Of a stretch of DNA of 64,000 nucleotides, positions 8,029-16,068 are shown piece by piece. Both the position numbers and the translations under genes were made by a program. This stretch comes from Atlantibacter sp032062175 (lineage in GTDB: Bacteria; Pseudomonadota; Gammaproteobacteria; Enterobacterales; Enterobacteriaceae): positions 124,001-188,000 of the forward strand of contig NZ_DAMBQK010000004.1 in NCBI RefSeq assembly GCF_032062175.1, read 5' to 3'. A model generated the notes under the pieces. That model did not search any database and was not told where the DNA came from. It saw nothing but the letters and a program-made list of their open reading frames with translations. Each line of letters starts with the position of its first letter. The stretch's first letter is position 1.

Positions 8029-9192
8029 ATGTCTGTAATTAAGATGACCGATCTGGATCTGGCAGGTAAACGCGTACTGATCCGTGCCGATCTGAACGTG
8101 CCGGTTAAAGAAGGTAAAGTGACTTCTGATGCCCGTATCCGCGCATCGCTGCCGACCATCGAAATGGCCCTGAAACAAGGCGCGAAAGTGATGGTAACCT
8201 CTCACCTGGGTCGCCCGACCGAAGGTGAATACAACGAAGAATTCTCTCTGCTGCCCGTTGTTAACTACCTGAAAGACAAACTCTCCAACCCGGTCCGTCT
8301 GGCTAAAGACTACCTGGACGGCGTAGACGTGGCTGAAGGCGAGTTAGTGGTTCTGGAAAACGTTCGCTTTAACAAAGGCGAGAAGAAAGACGACGAAACG
8401 CTGGCGAAAAAATACGCTGCGCTGTGCGACGTGTTTGTGATGGACGCATTCGGTACTGCGCACCGCGCGCAGGCGTCTACCCACGGTGTGGGCAAATTTG
8501 CCGATGTGGCTTGCGCAGGCCCGCTGCTGGCAGACGAACTGGAAGCGCTGGGTAAAGCCCTGAAAGAGCCGGCTCGCCCGATGGTGGCTATCGTTGGCGG
8601 TTCTAAAGTTTCTACCAAACTGACCGTACTGGATTCACTGTCTAAAATCGCCGATCAGCTGATCGTCGGCGGCGGCATCGCTAACACCTTTGTGGCTGCC
8701 CAGGGGCACAATGTGGGTAAATCCCTGTACGAAGCGGATCTGGTAGATGAAGCTAAACGCCTGCTGAGCACCTGCGATATTCCGGTTCCGACCGATGTTC
8801 GCGTAGCAACTGAGTTCTCTGAGACCGCTGAAGCGACCCTGAAATCTGTTGCTGACGTGAAAGATGGCGAACAGATCCTGGATATCGGCGACGTTTCCGC
8901 ACAGAAACTGGCTGAAATCCTGAAAAATGCCAAAACCATTCTGTGGAACGGCCCGGTTGGCGTGTTCGAATTCCCTAACTTCCGTAAAGGTACCGAAATC
9001 GTGGCTAACGCCATCGCAGACAGCGAAGCGTTCTCCATCGCAGGCGGCGGCGACACGCTGGCAGCCATCGATCTGTTCGGTATTTCCGACAAAATTTCCT
9101 ACATCTCTACTGGCGGCGGCGCATTCCTTGAGTTCGTGGAAGGCAAAGTGCTTCCAGCCGTAGCTATGCTCGAAGAGCGTGCTAAGAAGTAA
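8029..9192 (+). CDS. pgk: Phosphoglycerate kinase
   Basis: A 387-residue glycolytic kinase, identical in length to the E. coli enzyme, that makes ATP from 1,3-bisphosphoglycerate. The N-terminal RADLNVP motif binds substrate; KVSTKL and the GGGDT segment near residue 345 bind nucleotide. A good AGAGG site precedes the ATG. It is the middle gene of epd-pgk-fbaA. The hairpin after it is probably partly read through. Confidence 0.98.
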   Translation: MSVIKMTDLDLAGKRVLIRADLNVPVKEGKVTSDARIRASLPTIEMALKQGAKVMVTSHLGRPTEGEYNEEFSLLPVVNYLKDKLSNPVRLAKDYLDGVDVAEGELVVLENVRFNKGEKKDDETLAKKYAALCDVFVMDAFGTAHRAQASTHGVGKFADVACAGPLLADELEALGKALKEPARPMVAIVGGSKVSTKLTVLDSLSKIADQLIVGGGIANTFVAAQGHNVGKSLYEADLVDEAKRLLSTCDIPVPTDVRVATEFSETAEATLKSVADVKDGEQILDIGDVSAQKLAEILKNAKTILWNGPVGVFEFPNFRKGTEIVANAIADSEAFSIAGGGDTLAAIDLFGISDKISYISTGGGAFLEFVEGKVLPAVAMLEERAKK

Positions 9193-9200
9193 GCGTTGAA

Positions 9201-9225
9201 CAGGCGGGGAAACCCGCCTGATTTT
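9201..9225 (+). terminator. Hairpin between pgk and fbaA
   Basis: CAGGCGGG-GAAA-CCCGCCTG is followed by ATTTT. The T run is short, so partial termination between pgk and fbaA is likely. Confidence 0.65.
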
Positions 9226-9384
9226 CAAATAACTTTTCTACCCAATGGATTTTAGGTCGCAGGAAGGCGGCAAAACGATGCGCTGATTTGAAGCTACGGT
9301 TTCGGATGCGCCGGTTTAGCCATCACGCCAGCGGCGCGAATGACAACGGGTAAAAGATGGTCGACGATACAGGACAACCTAAAC

Positions 9385-10461
9385 ATGTCTAAAATTTTTG
9401 ATTTCGTAAAACCGGGCGTAGTCACGGGTGATGACGTACAGAAAATCTTCCAGGTGGCTAAAGAGAATAACTTTGCTCTGCCAGCGGTTAACTGTGTAGG
9501 CACCGATTCCATCAACGCAGTGCTCGAAACCGCTGCAAAAGTTAAAGCTCCGGTCATTGTTCAGTTCTCTAACGGCGGCGCTGCGTTTATCGCGGGCAAA
9601 GGCCTGAAAGCAGAAGGCCAACAGGCTGCGATTCTTGGCGCGATCTCTGGCGCGCATCACGTGCATCAGATGGCTGAACACTACGGTGTGCCGGTGATCC
9701 TGCACACTGACCACTGCGCGAAGAAACTGCTGCCGTGGATCGACGGTCTGCTGGACGCGGGTGAGAAACACTTCGCAGCCACCGGCAAACCGCTGTTCTC
9801 TTCTCACATGATCGACCTGTCTGAAGAGTCTCTGGAAGAGAACATCGAGATCTGCTCTAAATACCTGGAGCGCATGTCCAAAATGGGCATGACCCTGGAA
9901 ATCGAACTGGGTTGCACCGGTGGTGAAGAGGACGGCGTGGACAACAGCCACATGGACGCTTCTGCACTGTACACCCAGCCGGAAGACGTGGATTACGCGT
10001 ACACCAAACTGAACGCTATCAGCCCGCGCTTCACCATCGCAGCTTCTTTCGGTAACGTTCACGGCGTTTACAAGCCGGGTAACGTAAAACTGACCCCGAC
10101 TATCCTGCGCGATTCTCAGGACTATGTGTCCAAAAAACACAACCTGCCGCACAACAGCCTGAACTTCGTGTTCCACGGCGGTTCCGGTTCTTCTGCTCAG
10201 GAAATCAAAGATTCCGTCAGCTATGGCGTGATCAAAATGAACATCGATACCGACACCCAATGGGCGACCTGGGAAGGTATTCTGAACTATTACAAAGCTA
10301 ACGAAGCGTATCTGCAAGGTCAGTTGGGCAACCCGAAAGGCGAAGACCAGCCGAACAAGAAATACTACGATCCGCGCGTATGGCTGCGTTCTGCCCAGAC
10401 TTCTATGATCACCCGTCTGGAGCAGGCTTTCAAAGAACTGAACGCGGTTGACGTTCTGTAA
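9385..10461 (+). CDS. fbaA: Fructose-bisphosphate aldolase, class II
   Basis: A 358-residue zinc aldolase that splits fructose 1,6-bisphosphate in glycolysis. The zinc-binding HTDHCAKK segment (about 107-114) and ELGCTGGEEDG (about 173-183) are intact, as is the NFVFHGGSGS loop. The ATG at 9385 follows AGGACAA and matches the E. coli N-terminus MSKIFDFVKPG. One residue is missing relative to E. coli, in the variable region near residue 75. The 190-base gap after pgk may hold its own promoter, but I could not place one. Confidence 0.98.
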   Translation: MSKIFDFVKPGVVTGDDVQKIFQVAKENNFALPAVNCVGTDSINAVLETAAKVKAPVIVQFSNGGAAFIAGKGLKAEGQQAAILGAISGAHHVHQMAEHYGVPVILHTDHCAKKLLPWIDGLLDAGEKHFAATGKPLFSSHMIDLSEESLEENIEICSKYLERMSKMGMTLEIELGCTGGEEDGVDNSHMDASALYTQPEDVDYAYTKLNAISPRFTIAASFGNVHGVYKPGNVKLTPTILRDSQDYVSKKHNLPHNSLNFVFHGGSGSSAQEIKDSVSYGVIKMNIDTDTQWATWEGILNYYKANEAYLQGQLGNPKGEDQPNKKYYDPRVWLRSAQTSMITRLEQAFKELNAVDVL

Positions 10462-10485
10462 TTTGCAGCGCTAACGCCTGTCTAT

Positions 10486-10511
10486 AAAACCCGCCTTGTG
10501 CGGGTTTTTTC
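10486..10511 (+). terminator. Terminator after fbaA
   Basis: AAAACCCGC-CTTGT-GCGGGTTTTTT forms a compact stem followed by T residues. Confidence 0.85.
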
Positions 10512-10660
10512 TTAATTTCTCCCGCTAAACCCGCTTCGGTATGCTATTTCTGTGAGCAACTTGGCACACTTCCCTGTTTTTGTTTACCCTTTATAAACCG
10601 TGATTCAAAGCCCAGCGGGGCAGTGAAGACCCTAATTAGCGATAGCAAAAGGAACCGTGA

Positions 10661-11626
10661 ATGGAAGATTTGAATGTTGTCGACAGCATCAACGGTGCTG
10701 GCGACTGGCTGGTGACCAACCAGGCGCTGCTGTTGAGTTATTTAGTTAATATCGTTGCGGCCATCGCGATTATTATCGTGGGTATGATTGTGGCGCGCGC
10801 GATTTCCAATACCGTCAACAAGCTGATGCTGGCGCGCCATATTGATGCCACCGTGGCGGATTTCCTGTCCGCGCTGGTGCGTTACGGCATTATCGCGTTT
10901 ACGCTGATTGCCGCGCTGGGGCGCGTGGGCGTGCAGACGGCCTCGGTGATCGCCGTGCTGGGTGCTGCGGGTTTAGCCGTGGGCCTGGCGTTGCAGGGGT
11001 CGCTGTCGAACCTGGCGGCGGGTGTGCTGTTGGTCACCTTCCGTCCGTTCCGCGCCGGGGAATATGTCGATCTCGGTGGGATTGCAGGCACCGTGCAGCA
11101 CGTGCAGATTTTCTCGACCACATTGATCACTGCCGACGGTAAATACGTGGTGGTACCAAACGGTAAGATTATCGCAGGCAACATTATTAACTTCTCTCGC
11201 CAGCCGGTACGCCGTAACGAGCTGGTGATCGGCGTGTCCTACGATGCGGATATCGATCGCGTCCGCGAGATCCTGACCGATATCGTGATGTCCGATGAAC
11301 GTATCCTGCCGGATCGCGAAAGGACGGTACGAATGAACGAGTTGGGCGCTTCCTCTATCAACTTCGTGGTTCGCGGCTGGAGCAAAAGCAGCGATTTGCA
11401 GGACGTTTACTGGGATATCCTTGAGCGCGCCAAAAAAGCGCTGGATGCCGAGGGGATTAGCATCCCGTATCCGCAGATGGATGTGAACGTCAAACAGCTG
11501 GCACAGCCTAAGCAGGAACAACCAGAGAGGCCGCAACGCGAGCCTAAGCCTTCTGCAATTATTACTGAATCGACGGCGCAGGATATTAAAGCCCCGTCTT
11601 TCGAGAAGCCTAAAGATACGCTTTAA
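10661..11626 (+). CDS. mscS: Small-conductance mechanosensitive channel MscS with an extended C-terminus
   Basis: A 321-residue inner-membrane channel that opens on osmotic downshock. Three N-terminal membrane helices end in the pore helix GAAGLAVGLALQGSL (about 100-114), followed by the beta domain and the cytoplasmic cage. E. coli MscS has 286 residues. The match ends at the PYPQMDVN segment, and about 35 extra residues rich in Pro, Lys, Glu and Gln follow. Frame and stop are unambiguous. It is transcribed alone and followed by a terminator. Confidence 0.95.
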   Translation: MEDLNVVDSINGAGDWLVTNQALLLSYLVNIVAAIAIIIVGMIVARAISNTVNKLMLARHIDATVADFLSALVRYGIIAFTLIAALGRVGVQTASVIAVLGAAGLAVGLALQGSLSNLAAGVLLVTFRPFRAGEYVDLGGIAGTVQHVQIFSTTLITADGKYVVVPNGKIIAGNIINFSRQPVRRNELVIGVSYDADIDRVREILTDIVMSDERILPDRERTVRMNELGASSINFVVRGWSKSSDLQDVYWDILERAKKALDAEGISIPYPQMDVNVKQLAQPKQEQPERPQREPKPSAIITESTAQDIKAPSFEKPKDTL

Positions 11627-11631
11627 AACGA

Positions 11632-11660
11632 CAAGGGCCAGCATATTGCTGGCCTTTTCG
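11632..11660 (+). terminator. Terminator after mscS
   Basis: GGCCAGC-ATATT-GCTGGCC followed by TTTTCGTTTT. Confidence 0.8.
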
Positions 11661-11804
11661 TTTTAATAATAAATGTTGCTGCTTAATAAAATCCAAATTA
11701 AAAGTTTCAATTAGAAATGGTTATTTCTGAATATATGATAATTTATGAGGAATGTAATTTAGTACGTTAAAACACTCGCGACTCTCTCTGCGCCGGAAAG
11801 TAAT

Positions 11805-11810
11805 TATAAT
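11805..11810 (+). promoter_or_regulatory. Perfect -10 box before the orphan fimbrial-like gene
   Basis: TATAAT lies 40 bases upstream of the ATG within a markedly AT-rich stretch (about 11660-11850). No recognisable -35 lies at the right distance. Confidence 0.35.
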
Positions 11811-11850
11811 TCCCTTGGTTTTTAACCAAAACACCAAAAGGGAAATACTC

Positions 11851-12396
11851 ATGAAAAACATTAAATCGACGTTAGCAATAAGCGCGCTTATATTTTCAGG
11901 CGGCGTATTCGCAGCGGGAACAACGGATGATACATCCGCAACCCTGACAATCACGGGCGCGGTTAACGCCTCTGCGCACTGTGACTTATCGCTCTCCCAG
12001 AGCACGTTGCCTGTTTCAGCAGATATCGACCATTTGATAGACCAGGGTTATAAAAATTATGATGAAAGCGGGCCGCAGTTGTTAATTTATTTAACCGGCG
12101 GGCAGGCATGCAGTGACTTAGTGAATCAAGGAAAAGTTGTTTTACACTTTATCGGTGAGGCAGACACGAGCCTTGGTACTGTCATAAGAAATGACGACAC
12201 TTCTGCTGAAGGTGCCAGAGGCGTAGGCGTAGGCATATTTGATAGTGAGCACACGCCAATCAACCTCAATCAGAATGTATTAAAAGCGACCGGACAAAAT
12301 AACTCGATTTTTTTACAAATGGTTAAGTTGCGAAATCAAACGGCAACTACGGGTAATTATCAGGGGTCGTTAATGATTCAGGAGGAACAACTATAA
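11851..12396 (+). CDS. Orphan fimbrillin-like secreted protein (FimA-type)
   Basis: A 181-residue protein with a clear signal peptide ending near VFAA. Two cysteines (44 and 87) are placed as in FimA-type pilins, and a VGVGIFD segment is typical of pilin strands. The C-terminus lacks the usual penultimate tyrosine recognised by chaperones. No chaperone, usher or adhesin gene is nearby, so it is either an orphan subunit or uses a pilus system encoded elsewhere. The flanks and the gene are more AT-rich than the neighbours, suggesting later acquisition. It is bounded by terminators. The ATG is preceded by AAAGGGA. Confidence 0.75.
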   Translation: MKNIKSTLAISALIFSGGVFAAGTTDDTSATLTITGAVNASAHCDLSLSQSTLPVSADIDHLIDQGYKNYDESGPQLLIYLTGGQACSDLVNQGKVVLHFIGEADTSLGTVIRNDDTSAEGARGVGVGIFDSEHTPINLNQNVLKATGQNNSIFLQMVKLRNQTATTGNYQGSLMIQEEQL

Positions 12397-12398
12397 AT

Positions 12399-12431
12399 AA
12401 TTAAATGCCCCTCTTTGAGGGGCATTTAATT
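12399..12431 (+). terminator. Terminator after the fimbrial-like gene
   Basis: A perfect 15-bp stem around the loop TTT, beginning AATTAAATGCCCCTC. Its ends are AT-rich on both sides, so it could act in both directions. Confidence 0.85.
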
Positions 12432-12491
12432 ACCGGGTCTTGATTGTGGCATGTTTATTAATTTTGCTAATGGGATATTATTTTTATCCAT

Positions 12492-12520
12492 TTCAGTTAA
12501 TGACCAGCAACTTGTATAGT
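12492..12520 (+). promoter_or_regulatory. Candidate argO promoter
   Basis: TATAGT (12515-12520) with TTCAGT 17 bases upstream (12492-12497), 33 bases before the argO ATG. In E. coli this promoter is activated by ArgP, whose gene lies 1.5 kb downstream. Confidence 0.45.
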
Positions 12521-12553
12521 GCCTGCTGTTAAGAACATTCAGGACAGCAAAAG

Positions 12554-13189
12554 ATGTTATCTTTTTACTTTCAAGGGCTTGCTCTTGGCGCAGCCATGAT
12601 CCTCCCCTTAGGCCCGCAAAACGCGTTTGTAATGAACCAGGGCATTCGCCGCCAGTATCATTTAATGATTGCGCTGCTCTGCGCTATCAGCGACTTAGCG
12701 CTGATTTGCGCAGGGATTTTCGGCGGCAGCGCGATTTTGATGCAGTCGCCGTGGCTGCTGGCGTTAGTCACCTGGGGCGGCGTCGGTTTTTTACTGTGGT
12801 ATGGCTGGGGCGCGTTTCGTACTGCGATGAGCCAGAATATCGAACTGGCCAATGCCGAAGTGATGCGCCAGGGGCGGCTGCGTATTATCGGCACGCTGCT
12901 GGCGGTAACCTGGCTGAACCCGCATGTTTATCTCGACACTTTTGTGGTGCTGGGCAGTTTGGGTAGCCAACTCGAAGAAGGGCCAAAACGCGCCTTTGCG
13001 TTAGGCACGGTCAGCGCGTCGTTCCTGTGGTTTTTCGGGCTTGCGCTACTGGCTGCCTGGCTTGCGCCGCGTCTGCGTACCGCCAAAGCGCAGCGGATTA
13101 TCAATGGGGTAGTCGGGCTGGTCATGTGGGTGATTGCTTTCCAGTTGGCGAAAGATGGCGTTAACCATTTGTCACACCTGATTAACTAA
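12554..13189 (+). CDS. argO: Arginine exporter ArgO
   Basis: A 211-residue LysE-family inner-membrane exporter, the same length as E. coli ArgO. It removes excess arginine and canavanine. The family N-terminus GAAMILPLGPQNAFVMNQG is intact (about residues 12-30), and about six hydrophobic helices can be counted. In E. coli transcription depends on ArgP with arginine, and argP is close by here. Confidence 0.96.
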   Translation: MLSFYFQGLALGAAMILPLGPQNAFVMNQGIRRQYHLMIALLCAISDLALICAGIFGGSAILMQSPWLLALVTWGGVGFLLWYGWGAFRTAMSQNIELANAEVMRQGRLRIIGTLLAVTWLNPHVYLDTFVVLGSLGSQLEEGPKRAFALGTVSASFLWFFGLALLAAWLAPRLRTAKAQRIINGVVGLVMWVIAFQLAKDGVNHLSHLIN

Positions 13190-13289
13190 TCTTTCTCTTA
13201 TAGACATTCGCACGGCAGCGGCTAAGCTTGCACGTGGCGCCCGTGTTATTTCCGGGCGTGTGATCTGGAACGTACACGGAGGAAGAACA

Positions 13290-14036
13290 GTGAAGTTTAA
13301 AGTGATGGCCCTGGCGGCAATGATTGGATTAGGCGCGGGTGGCGTACAGGCGAACGAACTGCCTAACGGCCCACATATCGTGACGTCAGGGACGGCCAGC
13401 GTCGATGCGGTGCCGGATATCGCGACACTCGCTATCGAAGTGAATGTTTCAGCTAAAGACGCCGCCGCAGCTAAAAAACAGGCTGACGACCGCGTTGCGC
13501 AATACCTCACTTTCCTGCAGGAAAACGGGGTAGAGAAAAAAGATATCAATTCGGCAAATTTGCGTACCCAGCCGGATTACGACTACCAGAACGGCAAAAG
13601 CATTCTTAAAGGCTATCGCGCGATCCGTACCGTTGAAGTCACTGTACGCCAGCTCGATAAGCTTAATAACTTGCTCGACGGGGCGTTAAAAGCGGGCCTG
13701 AACGAAATTCGTGCAGTCTCCTTAGCCGTAGCGGACCCGGAGCAATACAAAGATAAAGCGCGTAAAGCGGCGATTGATGACGCCACCCACCAGGCGCAAC
13801 AGCTGGCGGAAGGTTTCGAAGGCAAACTCGGCCCGGTTTACAGCGTGCGTTATCATGTTTCCAACTATCAGCCGAGCCCGGTGGTTCGCATGATGAAAGC
13901 AGACGCCGCGCCTGCGGTATCCGCTCAGGAAACCTACGAGCAACCGACCATTCAGTTTGACGATCAAGTCGATGTGGTGTTTGAACTGCAGCCAGGTCAG
14001 GGGCAGACCACCACGCCTTCGCAAACCGCGCAGTAA
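13290..14036 (+). CDS. yggE: Periplasmic SIMPL-domain protein YggE
   Basis: A 248-residue exported protein of the SIMPL (DUF541) family, linked in E. coli to reduced oxidative stress; its molecular activity is unknown. The signal peptide ends at VQA-NELP (about residue 21). The start is a GTG at 13290, chosen because GGAGGA sits just upstream and the translation then matches the E. coli N-terminus KFKV. An upstream ATG at 13260 would place hydrophilic residues before the signal. The C-terminal tail is rich in Gln, Thr and Pro. Confidence 0.92.
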   Translation: MKFKVMALAAMIGLGAGGVQANELPNGPHIVTSGTASVDAVPDIATLAIEVNVSAKDAAAAKKQADDRVAQYLTFLQENGVEKKDINSANLRTQPDYDYQNGKSILKGYRAIRTVEVTVRQLDKLNNLLDGALKAGLNEIRAVSLAVADPEQYKDKARKAAIDDATHQAQQLAEGFEGKLGPVYSVRYHVSNYQPSPVVRMMKADAAPAVSAQETYEQPTIQFDDQVDVVFELQPGQGQTTTPSQTAQ

Positions 14037-14040
14037 TAAC

Positions 14041-14068
14041 AACAAACCCGCCAACTGGCGGGTTTGTT
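14041..14068. terminator. Bidirectional terminator between yggE and argP
   Basis: AACAAACCCGCC-AACT-GGCGGGTTTGTT, a perfect 12-bp stem between convergent genes. Confidence 0.85.
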
Positions 14069-14961
14069 TATACCTGGCGCAACACTCTGTGTCCGTATTC
14101 CAACAGTGCATCGGTGACGTTGCGCATCATCCGGCTTTCCGGCGCAAAACGGTGCCAGTAGAGCATCCGGCGCTGAAACAGGCCCGGCGTCAGGTCGATT
14201 AGCTCACCGCTTGCCAGCTCTTTTTCAATCTGCAGATGCGGGATCATACAGCAGGTGGTGCCCTGACGCGCCAGTTGCACAAAGGCTTCAGACGAGTTGA
14301 CGATGTGGCAGGGTACGCTGCCCGGCGACAGGTCGAAGTTCTGCTGCAAAAACGCCTGATGCATATCGTCCAGATGATCGAACGCCACGGCAGGGGCTTT
14401 CAGCAATGCGGCGCGGGTAACGCCGTTAGGGAAATAGCGTTCCGCAAAGGCTTTCGAGGCCACAAACAGGTAATCCAGCGCGCCCAGTTGATCCACAAGG
14501 CAGCTTGGCAGCGGTTGGGGCTGAATACTCACCGCGCCGACCACTTCGCCGCGACGCAGGCGTTCCTGGGTACGGGTTTCATCTTCGACCTGAAGATTGA
14601 GGCGAATCGGCGAATCCACCAGCACCGGCGCTAACGCTGGCAGCAGCCACGTCGCCAGACTGTCGGCGTTGACCGCCAGCGACAGCAGCAGCGGCGTCGA
14701 GCCGGTTTGCTCATCCCCCAGCCACTCATCTTCCAGCAGCTCCACCTGGCGCAGCAGTGCCAGCAGTTTTTGCCCTTGTTCGGTCGGGCGGGGCGGCACG
14801 GTACGCACCAGCAACGGCTGGCCGAACAGAATCTCCAGTTGCTTTATCCGCTGCGACACCGCCGATTGAGTGATGCACAGTTTCTGCGCCGCGCGCTCAA
14901 AACCGCGTTCACGAATGACTGCGTCCAGCGCCTGCAATGTTCTGTAGTCCGGGCGTTTCAT
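14068..14961 (-). CDS. argP: LysR-type regulator ArgP (IciA)
   Basis: A 297-residue LysR regulator, the same length as E. coli ArgP. It has an N-terminal winged helix-turn-helix (ITQSAVSQRIKQLE near 30-43) and a C-terminal effector domain that senses arginine and lysine. Known E. coli targets include argO, present here. It is divergent from rpiA and convergent with yggE. Confidence 0.96.
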   Translation of the reverse strand: MKRPDYRTLQALDAVIRERGFERAAQKLCITQSAVSQRIKQLEILFGQPLLVRTVPPRPTEQGQKLLALLRQVELLEDEWLGDEQTGSTPLLLSLAVNADSLATWLLPALAPVLVDSPIRLNLQVEDETRTQERLRRGEVVGAVSIQPQPLPSCLVDQLGALDYLFVASKAFAERYFPNGVTRAALLKAPAVAFDHLDDMHQAFLQQNFDLSPGSVPCHIVNSSEAFVQLARQGTTCCMIPHLQIEKELASGELIDLTPGLFQRRMLYWHRFAPESRMMRNVTDALLEYGHRVLRQV

Positions 14962-15100
14962 GTCTCGGGGCTGCTCCTGAATTCCTGATAATCGGTACTA
15001 TTGGGCACTATGACATAATTTTCCCGGCGTTACCGACAAAAACAGAATCTGGCGGATATTTGCCGCGCCAATAGATACCCCTTTTCGTCACGCCTTGTTC

Positions 15101-15106
15101 TATAAT
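15101..15106 (+). promoter_or_regulatory. Perfect -10 box of rpiA
   Basis: TATAAT lies 34 bases before the rpiA ATG. The -35 region at 17-18 bases is C-rich and poor. Confidence 0.5.
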
Positions 15107-15139
15107 GCGCCACAGATTTCATACCACAGGCAAAAGACC

Positions 15140-15799
15140 ATGACGCAGGATGAACTGAAAAAAGCAGTGGGTTGGGCAGCGCTTCAGTATGTGCAGCCCG
15201 GCACCATCGTAGGAGTGGGTACAGGATCGACCGCCGCACATTTTATTGATGCGCTTGGCACCATTAAGCATCAAATCGATGGCGCGGTTTCAAGCTCTGA
15301 TGCTTCCACCGAAAAACTCAAGGCGCTCGGCATTACCGTTTACGATCTCAACGAGGTGGATTCGCTGGGGATCTACGTTGACGGCGCTGACGAGATCAAC
15401 GGCCATATGCAGATGATCAAAGGCGGTGGCGCGGCGTTAACCCGCGAGAAAATCATAGCCTCGGTGGCGGAGAAATTTATCTGTATCGCGGATGCGTCCA
15501 AACAGGTGGATATTCTTGGCGCGTTCCCGCTGCCGGTGGAAGTGATCCCGATGGCCCGCAGCTGCGTGGCGCGTCAACTGGTTAAGCTGGGCGGCCGTCC
15601 GGAGTATCGCCAGGGCGTGTTGACCGATAACGGCAACGTGATCCTTGACGTGCATGGCCTTGAAATCATTGACCCTGTGGCGCTGGAAAACGCAATTAAC
15701 AGCATTCCGGGTGTGGTCACGGTAGGGCTGTTTGCTAACCGTGGCGCTGACGTCGCACTGATCGGCACCGCCGACGGCGTGAAAACTATCGTGAAATGA
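15140..15799 (+). CDS. rpiA: Ribose-5-phosphate isomerase A
   Basis: A 219-residue enzyme, equal to E. coli RpiA, that interconverts ribose 5-phosphate and ribulose 5-phosphate. The GTGSTAAHF phosphate-binding loop (about 26-34), the DGADEI motif (81-86) and KGGGAALTREK (94-104) are intact. The chosen ATG gives the family N-terminus MTQDELKKAVG. Confidence 0.97.
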   Translation: MTQDELKKAVGWAALQYVQPGTIVGVGTGSTAAHFIDALGTIKHQIDGAVSSSDASTEKLKALGITVYDLNEVDSLGIYVDGADEINGHMQMIKGGGAALTREKIIASVAEKFICIADASKQVDILGAFPLPVEVIPMARSCVARQLVKLGGRPEYRQGVLTDNGNVILDVHGLEIIDPVALENAINSIPGVVTVGLFANRGADVALIGTADGVKTIVK

Positions 15800-15807
15800 T
15801 CTGAGCG

Positions 15808-15855
15808 GGGTACGAAAGTACCCTGTTCCAGAAAAAAATTTCCCCTGGGAAATTT
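15808..15855. promoter_or_regulatory. Two adjacent hairpins between rpiA and serA
   Basis: GGGTAC-GAAA-GTACCC (15808-15823) is followed by TGTTCC and could weakly end rpiA transcription. AAATTTCCC-CT-GGGAAATTT (15836-15855) is a near-perfect palindrome about 215 bases before serA. It could bind a regulator; E. coli serA is controlled by Lrp and CRP. The rest of the 269-base gap is AT-rich, with no gene and no clear promoter. Confidence 0.4.
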
Positions 15856-16068
15856 GGTGACATCTGTCACAATTACGACACACTCCTGTCATTCCTTTCG
15901 TCTTTATTCTTTCGGGCAATATTTTATTCTGGCTTTTGCAGTTGGATGATATTTCTTCAAAATCGTGACGCAAACGTTCATATTGCCGGGCCGCGAAATT
16001 TTGATATGTTGGCAGAAGGGTGACTTATTACCCAGCACAACATCAGCTCAGAATAACAGGGTCGGGAA

